From: Yamadazyma tenuis
Taxonomy: Eukaryota; Ascomycota; Pichiomycetes; Serinales; Debaryomycetaceae
Length of the DNA: 64,000 nt
Direction of reading: 5' to 3'
Assembly: GCF_029203305.1 (NCBI RefSeq)
Contig: NC_089462.1
Coordinates: 1,922,001 to 1,986,000 of the forward strand
Shown here: piece after piece, positions 28,882 to 36,943 of the stretch
How positions within the stretch are numbered: the first letter of the stretch is position 1
How the letters are laid out: every line of letters starts with the position of its first letter
The notes under the pieces: model-generated
The model's input: the letters and a program-made list of their open reading frames with translations, nothing else
What the model was told of the DNA's origin: nothing
Database searches by the model: none
Program-made: the position numbers and the translations under genes

Positions 28882-30657
28882 ATGAATTACTTCCACCCAG
28901 ATGCCGCTAAGGACTTCTTGAAGGCAAAGGTGTATGGACAACCGTACATGCCTCGCGATACAAGTGAATTGCTCTTTCTCCTTCGCATTCAAGCCAGGCT
29001 GTGGCTTTTGTTTGTGGTTTCTCAGTTCAAGCTCAAGTACAGTTCTGACCCAGTGTGGGGACCTACATTTCTACTCCGTGATTCTGTGTTTATTTACGTG
29101 GTATACTTGTATTTGTGTAAAGCACAAAGGCACGTTTGTGGATATGGTATCATAGGAACACTCGGCGCTATTAAAACACAGATTCTTAGAACTACCTTCC
29201 TGATTGTGTTAATTTTACCAGGTGTGAAGTCTAAGGTTGATAAAGAATTGCAGAAGACGGTTGCAAAAATCGAGGAAATGGTGATATTGAATGATCAAGA
29301 GCTTCTACAGCTTCCCCAATTGCCTCAGAATGGCTTGCCAGATGCCCGAGTGCTTGTGGAATTAGATAAATTACAGACTTTGAAACACTCAGACTGGTCA
29401 AATGGTAGAGTCAGCGGTGCCGTGTACCACGGTGGAAGCGAGTTGATGAGTTTACAGTCAGATGCCTACCGAAAGTATTCTATTGCCAACCAATTACACC
29501 CAGATGTGTTTCCTGGAGTTCGGAAGATGGAAGCAGAGGTGGTTGCAATGGTATTGAAGATGTTCAATGGCCCCGAAACATCGTGTGGGTCCACCACTTC
29601 GGGAGGAACCGAGTCGTTGTTGTTGGCAGGTTTAGCCGCCAGAGAGTTTGGAAAGCGTGCAAAGGGAATCACTTCTCCTGAAGTAATTGCCCCGATGACC
29701 ATTCATGCCGGTATTGAGAAGGCATGCTACTACTTCGGCATGAAGTTACACAAGGTCGACTTGGATCCTGTGACCTACCAGGTGAATTTGAAGAGCGTCA
29801 AAAGACACATTAACTCCAACACGGTGTTGTTGGTGGGATCAGCCCCTAATTACCCTCATGGAATTATTGATGACATCGAAGGGCTATCAAAGCTCGCATT
29901 GAAGTACAACATCCCCTTACACGTGGATGCGTGTTTGGGTTCTTTCATTGTCCTGTTCTTGGAGAAGGCTCGTGTTCATGAAAAGGTTCCGTTGTTTGAC
30001 TTCAGGGTGCCGGGAGTAACATCCATTTCTTGTGATACCCACAAGTACGGTTTTGCACCCAAGGGATCTTCCATTATCATGTACCGTACCAACGAATTAC
30101 GAAAGTGCCAGTACTATGTCTCGTCTGAATGGACAGGAGGGATGTATGGATCACCCACTTTGGCCGGATCCAGGCCTGGTGCATTGGTTGTGGGATGCTG
30201 GGCCACTTTGGCGTCTATTGGTGAAGACGGATACACCCAATTTTGCAAAGACATCGTGGGAGCCATGCTTAGAGTTAAAAGAGCTGTCAAAGATAACCAA
30301 ACTCTCAAGGAGAATTTGGTGGTGATAGGAAATCCACTTGCTTCAGTTGTAGCATTCAAGGCTAGAAACAAGAATTTCAGTATCTACAAGCTCGGTGACA
30401 TGTTGACGTCCAAAGGATGGCATTTTGCAACTTTACAACACCCAGCCGCCTTGCACTTTGCCATGACAAGGCTTACCATCCCCATTATTGACGAATTGAT
30501 CAATGATTTAACCGAATGTACCAAGCTCACGGCGGAAGACGAAAGTTCAGCTGAGTCAGACACTGCTGCATTGTACGGTGTAGCAGGAAGTGTACAGACA
30601 GTTGGGGTTGCTGATAAAATCATTGAAGCGTTTTTAGATGCCATGTACAAGCTTTAA
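28882..30657 (+). CDS. DPL1: Sphingosine-1-phosphate (dihydrosphingosine phosphate) lyase
   Basis: PLP-dependent ER enzyme that cleaves phosphorylated long-chain bases to a fatty aldehyde and phosphoethanolamine, the exit route of sphingolipid catabolism. It has N-terminal hydrophobic segments and then the group II decarboxylase fold: SGAVYHGG, GPETSCGSTTSGGTESLLLA, HAGIEKACYYFGMKL, PLHVDACLGSF and CDTHKYGFAPKG, with the Schiff-base Lys about 388. SSEWTGGMYGSPTLAGSRPG is also characteristic. Length 591 aa is normal. It is convergent with TRP2, with 28 nt between stops. Confidence 0.97.
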   Translation: MNYFHPDAAKDFLKAKVYGQPYMPRDTSELLFLLRIQARLWLLFVVSQFKLKYSSDPVWGPTFLLRDSVFIYVVYLYLCKAQRHVCGYGIIGTLGAIKTQILRTTFLIVLILPGVKSKVDKELQKTVAKIEEMVILNDQELLQLPQLPQNGLPDARVLVELDKLQTLKHSDWSNGRVSGAVYHGGSELMSLQSDAYRKYSIANQLHPDVFPGVRKMEAEVVAMVLKMFNGPETSCGSTTSGGTESLLLAGLAAREFGKRAKGITSPEVIAPMTIHAGIEKACYYFGMKLHKVDLDPVTYQVNLKSVKRHINSNTVLLVGSAPNYPHGIIDDIEGLSKLALKYNIPLHVDACLGSFIVLFLEKARVHEKVPLFDFRVPGVTSISCDTHKYGFAPKGSSIIMYRTNELRKCQYYVSSEWTGGMYGSPTLAGSRPGALVVGCWATLASIGEDGYTQFCKDIVGAMLRVKRAVKDNQTLKENLVVIGNPLASVVAFKARNKNFSIYKLGDMLTSKGWHFATLQHPAALHFAMTRLTIPIIDELINDLTECTKLTAEDESSAESDTAALYGVAGSVQTVGVADKIIEAFLDAMYKL

Positions 30658-30685
30658 CAGTCTCTATTACAAATGAATATATACA

Positions 30686-32280
30686 CTAGTCGGTACCAAC
30701 CTTTTCGGCCCAAATCTGCTCTGCCTCCACAATAGTATTGTTGTTGGCATTCATCTTGTTCATGGTTTCGATGTACTCATCATACTCGTCACTGTCAAAC
30801 ACAATACCTCCACCAGCCTGTAAGTATGCCACCCCGTTCTTATAGACCATTGTTCTTAACGCAATACAAGTGTCCATGTTTTTCCCATCATAACTCCACT
30901 GGCCCACCGCTCCAGCATACACCCCTCTCTTTTCCTTTTCTAATTCTCCAATCAATTCCATAGCCCTCACCTTTGGAGCTCCACTGACGGTACCAGCAGG
31001 GAAAATGGACCTGAACGCATCGAATCTGGTTTTATCTTCTCTTAACGTCCCGCTAACCTCGGAAACCAAGTGCATTACATGAGAGAATCTTTCAATGGTC
31101 AAAAGCCTATCAACACTGTTCAGTTCAGGAGTACACACTCTGTTGACATCGTTTCTGGCTAAGTCTACCAACATGATGTGTTCTGCTCTGTCCTTCAAGC
31201 TGGCTCTCAAAATACTGGCGTTCTCCTCATCCTCTTCTTTGGTTTTTCCTCTGTGAATAGTACCAGCAATTGGATGGGTAATAATCTTGCCGTTTTCATC
31301 TGATTTGACCAACAACTCGGGAGATGCTCCAATAATCTGAAAGTCGATCAAGTCTATGTAGAACAAGTATGGCGAAGGGTTGACGGTACGCAAATGACGG
31401 TATATGTTGAATGGGTGCAAAGATGTCGGTCTGGCAACTCTCTGAGAGGGAACTGCCTGGAAAATGTCACCCTTTAAGATTCTTTCTTTCAAATGAGTCA
31501 CATGACCTTCATATCCTTCTTTACCAATATTGGAGGTGAAGTGCTGACCTTGCTTTATAGGGGGCTGGTGAGGGTTATACTGGTCGGCTGGAAGGTCTGC
31601 TTTGATGAGTTTTTCGATGGCATCCAACTCATTTTTGGCTTCTTCGATCTTTGCATCCACCTGGTCCACCAGGTCGATTTCCACGTTATGGATGATTTGG
31701 AACCTCTGGAACACATGGTCAAACACCACTATTGTGTCGCTCAACATTAACACCGCTTCAGGTACTTGTAACACATCTTTCAAGTCTCTACGAGTCTTTG
31801 GCTCAAAGTATTTGATACAATCATACGAAATGTATCCAATGGCCCCTCCGCTCAACTTGGGCAATCCGGGCAAGCTGACCTGGTGGTACTTATTCAACTC
31901 AGCCTCCAAGACGGTGATGGGGTCGACATTGCGGAACTGGGGGTCAATGGTCTCGTCATCACCGGTTCTGATGACTTTCTTAGGGTTGATACCAATAAAT
32001 GAATATCTGTCGACTTTGTCTCCATGAGCCGAGGACTCCAAAAGAAATGAAGGAGATCTGTTTGGGTTGTTCAAGGAAGCTAACTTAAGATACGTCACAT
32101 GGACTGTAAGGTCGTCTACACTGACATACTTGTAGAGCGGGTACAATTTTCGCTTTCCGTCTGGGACTTGAGCTTCGACGATTGACTTCAAGGTGGCCGT
32201 TGAGGGTTGTATATCGGACTGTGTGCGTTAGTAGAGACTCGGGGAGTATAAATGGGGGGTTCTGGGGTACATACAAACAT
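30686..32280 (-). CDS. TRP2: Anthranilate synthase component I (spliced, two-codon first exon)
   Basis: First enzyme of tryptophan synthesis, making anthranilate from chorismate with glutamine-derived ammonia supplied by Trp3. Motifs: the feedback-binding SFLLES near the N-terminus, GGAIGYISYDC, VPSQRVARPTSLHPF, GASPELLV, HPIAGTIHRG, MLVDLARNDVNRV and FPAGTVSGAPKVRAMELI. The long frame lacks an ATG. Joining ATG TTT (32275-32280) over a 56-nt intron to 32218 gives MFSDIQPSTATLKSIV. The CDS is complement(join(30686..32218,32275..32280)), 512 aa. A Gcn4-type TGAGTCA lies 22 bp upstream. Confidence 0.95.
32219..32274 (-). other. TRP2: Spliceosomal intron of TRP2
   Basis: 56 nt on the minus strand: donor GTATGT after the second codon, branch point TACTAAC, acceptor CAG 9 nt past the branch A. 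Splicing keeps the frame and restores a Met start. Confidence 0.88.
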
Positions 32281-32301
32281 GTTATTAGGCTTATGTGTCA
32301 A

Positions 32302-32308
32302 TGAGTCA
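32302..32308. promoter_or_regulatory. Gcn4-type site upstream of TRP2
   Basis: TGAGTCA, the palindromic general amino-acid control element, lies 22 bp upstream of the TRP2 start codon. TATA-like sequence (about 32352-32360) is further upstream, so the site is unusually close to the start. The TRP2 upstream region is only 133 bp before the next gene's stop. Confidence 0.6.
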
Positions 32309-32413
32309 ATCTAGAAATTTTCAACAGTTGAGAATTTTCGCACACTGCAGGATCTATATATGTATTGTACATGCAATCTATATGCTATTTACAAGTTTAG
32401 GGCTGTTATTTAC

Positions 32414-35413
32414 TTAGAGAATGCTTGATTCTCCGAGAACACAAGTAAAGGTGGTAGGATCAAAATATATCACCCGGTCGCATGACAAAACTGTTCCTAT
32501 AGTCAAGTCTGTTGCCGGCTGAGACAGTAAAACCTCCACCTCAGTGTTGAGGTCTTTGACAAAACATTTGTAGATGCTAGAACCGACGTCGGGAACCTCA
32601 AATCCTGGGGATGTGATCACGCACTCCAACCGGAGTGTATTTACAGTGTCTTCCGATAACTGTTTCTCAAGGGTCTTCAACGCTAGATGCTTTCGATCAA
32701 CTGCTTCAGTGTATTGACACAACAGTTTATTTGTTTGTAGATCATCCACGTACTTCTGAAGAACGTGGTCCGGCAAAGGTCTATTGAGATTATACCCTAA
32801 CCCTTTTAGGTACGAAAACCGTCTTGAAAACTCATACTCGTCTGTTTTGAGACTGAGATAGTTTTTGGTCTTGTAAAGGTAGTTAATCATACTGAGGATT
32901 TGGAATTGATTGAGAAGCGACTCAAAGCTTGTGAATGGGGTTACCATCGAAACTTTCCCACTATCAGTACCCAGAGGAATGTGTCTCGACCGCTTCACGC
33001 CAAATGTCTCTTTTGAGAGGTAGTTTTTTCCAATTAGGTATGCGGGAAGCGAAACGTTTCCGTGCAAGTCTCTGGAAACAAGAGTTTGATAAAACGAATT
33101 GGCGTGGAACTTGGGCAACATCATGTTATTATGGGTCACGAGTACCTCGTCGGCTCGGGGGTCGGTTTTGGCGGAGTCAACAAGTATGTTCTGAGAACTG
33201 GAGAAAACTGGTACGTTGTATTCCTCACAGTATTTGGAAGTGAGATTACTCACAAAGTGGGACAACTCGTTTGTGAAGAATGAAGCCTTGGGGACAGACT
33301 CCTCTAGGTTGATGTTTCCGGCCCCGTTAATATTTCTGACACTGAAGTGTGTCTTGAACACATTATAAATGAACCCCAAATTGTGGTAATCATCATTGCC
33401 GAACTTGGAAGGAGACTCTTCAGTTTTAGACCTGAACAAAGAAAAAGGTAACACGGATGATTCCTTCCCTCTCAAGACCTTTTCCAATTCTGTCGGGTCT
33501 AAACTCTTCATTGGAACGTCCGAGATGTTGTCAAAAGTAAACTCGATTCTGTCAGTAAGATCTTTGAATGGATTTGAATCATAGGTATTGAACTTCAAAG
33601 ACAACGTTAAGCTGGTTAAATAAGGCATATATCCTGTTTGGCTATTGTTTTGATTGCCGGTAATGTCCGCCACACTCTTGAACTGATTCAGGATCCCCTG
33701 TATCCACCGGTCTTTGAATTTGAACTGCAGAATAATTTCTTCATCAAATATCTTTACTGCCCGACCGTCAAACTGTATATGGCTTTGGATATAGCGGCGT
33801 GACGCCATCTTGGTGAAGGCATCGGAGCTGGGAGCGATCTTAGTGATCAAGTCGGGGATGTGGATGTTGATCTTATAGTTTCTGGCATTGATTTTCAGGA
33901 GCGACACTCCAATGGTGTTTTCAGCATCGATAGGTACAGCGTAAATAACATCTTCAGGTCCATATTTTTGTTCTCTGAGGTGTTTAAATACATCAGTATT
34001 CTCCGTACCCCCCACTATGCTTAGGGCTAGCACGCTGGGGTTCAACTTGACAAGGAACGCATCAGACGGAGTGGTGGAAATCCTCTTCACGGCCTTGGTT
34101 CCACCCCAAAGATTCAACGACGTGAAAATATCAGTGTCGTCCGTATAGATTCCAGTGGACACTAAAAACTCCATGATGTCCAGCTGCTCAACCACTGGTA
34201 GATGCTTGAAACAATCGAGTTTTTGAAGAAATTGCTGGATGGTAGCGTTGGGGTATACCAATTGGTATTTCATGACGGTAATGATATACTCATACTTCTT
34301 TCCCTCCCAGAATTTGAAAAAGAAGTGCAAGTCTTGAAGGGATTTCCGGTGTGGTGATGCTTGTTGCTTCTGCAACTCGGAAAGAGAACGATTGGTCTCT
34401 AGGAACGGTTTGGGGTTGTTTGCCATATTTACCGATCCCGTGAGTGAATGCATAAGGCCAAGCGGAAGTAAATAGTAATGACAGGGAGCCACCAAGTTGT
34501 TTGAATATCCGGATATGATGTTGGACGATTCAAGGTGTGGGTAGTTGTTGCTGACAATGAACTTTTCATGGAAGCTGCTCATACTTATATGGATAGCCAT
34601 GAGAAAACAGCACTGGTTAAAGTAAGAAGAGTTGAGAGATTCCCGAGTTTCTTCGTTTAACTTAAGTAGTTCCAACACTTCATGCAAACAAACACCAACC
34701 AAAAAGTCTTTAGAGGTATGCTGGGCGTAGAAGATATCAAGTAGGTTGGTGGGAAGGGTTATGGTCTTGATCACGTCCAAACTTTTGTTCACAAAATGCT
34801 TGAGAATGTCTACTACAAGCAAACGGCTGTAGAAATGTTCCTCGTGTCTGTTTTCAAGCACTTGAAGGGACCCCACCCAGTCTGAATCCAACACTCCATG
34901 GCAGTGGAATAGAACATCCTGAGAATGCACCTCTCGGAGAGTATTCTCCAAAGTTAGCACTGTTAATCTATTGAGATTATTGTTGAACTTGGATAAAGCT
35001 TCTCTCAACACCAACCCAACATGTAGCGAGTGGTTGATGGGCGACTTGAAACAAACAAAGGATCCACAAATAGGTACCTGGTTGGAATTTGTCTCGGTTA
35101 TCTCCTTATATGTGTCTACTGGAGCATAAGACTTGTTTAGTAGGATATCTTCAAGCTCGGTAATCTTTGAGTTTAATTGTTGTGGTTTCAACACAAACTG
35201 GATGAAGGGTGGTCGGCTCTTGTAGAAACTCTTTATCTTTTGCGGAGTGTCATCCTCGTCTGGGTTATAATCTTGCAATTGGAAGTCGAATTTAGTATTG
35301 GAGAAGAAGCTTGGGCCTTGGGTGTTTTGGTGTCTCAAACGCGAATATGATAGATATCTGACCGGTTGAAGCCGTAGATGCTTCACCGAGTGTCGTAGTT
35401 GTGATATACACAT
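32414..35413 (-). CDS. DSS1-like mitochondrial RNase II-family protein with degenerate active site
   Basis: A 999-aa protein with a basic, Arg-rich start (MCISQLRHSVKHLRLQPVRYLS) suggesting mitochondrial import. Overall length and a C-terminal half resembling RNase II (RNB) fit Dss1/Cyt-4, the exoribonuclease of the mitochondrial degradosome. The expected active-site region reads YAVPIDAENTIGVSLL (Asp about 496) without the following Asp cluster. The later region VTPFTSFESLLNQFQI (about 824-839) occupies the place of the family's SPxRRxxDLxxH but has Thr-Ser for Arg-Arg, Ser for Asp and Gln for His. It may therefore bind RNA without degrading it. The start is the ATG at 35413; the frame is open to a GTG at 35452. 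Confidence 0.6.
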   Translation of the reverse strand: MCISQLRHSVKHLRLQPVRYLSYSRLRHQNTQGPSFFSNTKFDFQLQDYNPDEDDTPQKIKSFYKSRPPFIQFVLKPQQLNSKITELEDILLNKSYAPVDTYKEITETNSNQVPICGSFVCFKSPINHSLHVGLVLREALSKFNNNLNRLTVLTLENTLREVHSQDVLFHCHGVLDSDWVGSLQVLENRHEEHFYSRLLVVDILKHFVNKSLDVIKTITLPTNLLDIFYAQHTSKDFLVGVCLHEVLELLKLNEETRESLNSSYFNQCCFLMAIHISMSSFHEKFIVSNNYPHLESSNIISGYSNNLVAPCHYYLLPLGLMHSLTGSVNMANNPKPFLETNRSLSELQKQQASPHRKSLQDLHFFFKFWEGKKYEYIITVMKYQLVYPNATIQQFLQKLDCFKHLPVVEQLDIMEFLVSTGIYTDDTDIFTSLNLWGGTKAVKRISTTPSDAFLVKLNPSVLALSIVGGTENTDVFKHLREQKYGPEDVIYAVPIDAENTIGVSLLKINARNYKINIHIPDLITKIAPSSDAFTKMASRRYIQSHIQFDGRAVKIFDEEIILQFKFKDRWIQGILNQFKSVADITGNQNNSQTGYMPYLTSLTLSLKFNTYDSNPFKDLTDRIEFTFDNISDVPMKSLDPTELEKVLRGKESSVLPFSLFRSKTEESPSKFGNDDYHNLGFIYNVFKTHFSVRNINGAGNINLEESVPKASFFTNELSHFVSNLTSKYCEEYNVPVFSSSQNILVDSAKTDPRADEVLVTHNNMMLPKFHANSFYQTLVSRDLHGNVSLPAYLIGKNYLSKETFGVKRSRHIPLGTDSGKVSMVTPFTSFESLLNQFQILSMINYLYKTKNYLSLKTDEYEFSRRFSYLKGLGYNLNRPLPDHVLQKYVDDLQTNKLLCQYTEAVDRKHLALKTLEKQLSEDTVNTLRLECVITSPGFEVPDVGSSIYKCFVKDLNTEVEVLLSQPATDLTIGTVLSCDRVIYFDPTTFTCVLGESSIL

Positions 35414-35568
35414 ACTTACTCGCTCTTTTGGTGGAAATGGCTTTTGTGGCACCAGTGGTTATGGATATAGTCGAATGATCGATGCGATTAAATGAATTTA
35501 AAGATGCGATGAGTGAGAAATCCAATTAAATGTTCGAGTGCTAAACTCCATTATTATATCCTATACAA

Positions 35569-36654
35569 CTAATTCCATCTTTGTACAATTACGGCATTCT
35601 TCAACTTGGCATCGGCCACGGATATGTCTGAGGAGTTTTCAATGGGTTTGACGGGAAACGCATGAGATAAGATGAACGGTCTGGAAGCATCTGAGAACTC
35701 ATGGCTCTGTACAAACTCGTACACCACCGAAATGGAGTCTGATGAGTTGAACCTCTTATTGACCTTCTTACCGTTGGCGAACCGGATTTGTACGGGGGTA
35801 TCGCCTTGGGCCTCGGGTTCTGGCGCCACCACTGGCGTAGTTTTTACCTCTACTGGTCGTGGATCTGGAGTGACAATAGGTTCACCAGGAACAGGAGAAC
35901 CTAAACGGTGGCCCGAGCCTCCAAAACCTCCAAGTTTTCTCTTGGGAGGCTTATAATCCTCGTCTGTTTTCCTTATGACGCTGACATCCACGTCCTGGCC
36001 GAACTCCACGTCCAAAAGAGCCAAAGGGACTCTTCCTCGATTCAATTCCTCCAAGAGGCCGGCGTTGGCCGGATCGTCGTACCTTCTCAAGTGGCCTTCT
36101 CCCACAGTGAACCCCTGCTTCCAAAAGGTGATTTCTCTCTTGACCAACGTAGGCTTTCTGGAAGCATGAGCATTGACATCAGGAATCGTCTGAGATGGAG
36201 CTTCACCGTCACCCAACTTGTACCCGGTTCCCACAAACGTGGGGGCTGCAGCTGTCTCAGGCTCTCCTGTGGAGGGCCTGTCGTCGGGTTGGGACATCTG
36301 TTCTCTAGCCTTTTGGAAGATATCATCGATCAATGACCTTCCTGACTTTTTATCTTTATTGGGGTCTTCCACCTGCAAGGCCGATTTCTCGCCGCCGGTG
36401 AAAAAGTTTGTGTCTGTCTTGTCGTCTTCATCATCACCCTCATTCAAGTCTTTGAAGGTTCTGACACCGGATTTGTGTTTGGTAGTGGATGTGGGGGTTG
36501 ATCCCGAGGACTTTGTGTTGGAGGCGAAATAATCCTCAATTGCGTTCATTAAGTCGTTCTCATTACGTGCCAAGTACTGCTCAGCCAAGTATGGCGACAG
36601 GTTTGTGACGGTGACAAATCTTTCAATCAACTGATCCTTTTCGTTCTGGTTCAT
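35569..36654 (-). CDS. SHP1: Cdc48 adaptor SHP1/UBX1 (p47)
   Basis: Substrate adaptor for the AAA ATPase Cdc48, involved in ubiquitin-dependent degradation, Glc7 regulation and autophagosome formation. Three domains are visible: UBA at about 1-45 (ERFVTVTNLSPYLAEQYLARNENDLMNAI), SEP at about 170-235 (ITFWKQGFTVGEGHLRRYDD with NRGRVPLALLDVEFGQDVDV) and UBX at about 285-361 (PVQIRFANGKKVNKRFN), with the Cdc48-binding loop as HAFPVKPI. GSGHRLGSPVPGE between SEP and UBX is the usual Cdc48-binding site 1. Length 361 aa is normal. Confidence 0.96.
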   Translation of the reverse strand: MNQNEKDQLIERFVTVTNLSPYLAEQYLARNENDLMNAIEDYFASNTKSSGSTPTSTTKHKSGVRTFKDLNEGDDEDDKTDTNFFTGGEKSALQVEDPNKDKKSGRSLIDDIFQKAREQMSQPDDRPSTGEPETAAAPTFVGTGYKLGDGEAPSQTIPDVNAHASRKPTLVKREITFWKQGFTVGEGHLRRYDDPANAGLLEELNRGRVPLALLDVEFGQDVDVSVIRKTDEDYKPPKRKLGGFGGSGHRLGSPVPGEPIVTPDPRPVEVKTTPVVAPEPEAQGDTPVQIRFANGKKVNKRFNSSDSISVVYEFVQSHEFSDASRPFILSHAFPVKPIENSSDISVADAKLKNAVIVQRWN

Positions 36655-36943
36655 TTTGATGGCAAACAGATATTTTTACGATTTTCGCGGTGTACAAAAA
36701 ATCAGTCGTGGTTGAAAAAATCAAAATATATATTAAACCGATGTTGAAATCCCATTTTAAAAACCCCCAGCAAACAAAAACAATACAAAAACTATATAAA
36801 AAGACAATCAAACGATATTGATAGTAATGATCAGATTACATTAATGTTGAATAAATGTAATATCAAAGGACACGGCATCAACAAATGAATTGAATAATGC
36901 ATAAACCCGTGTTTAGGGGCTCTTAAAGAACAGAACAACACAT

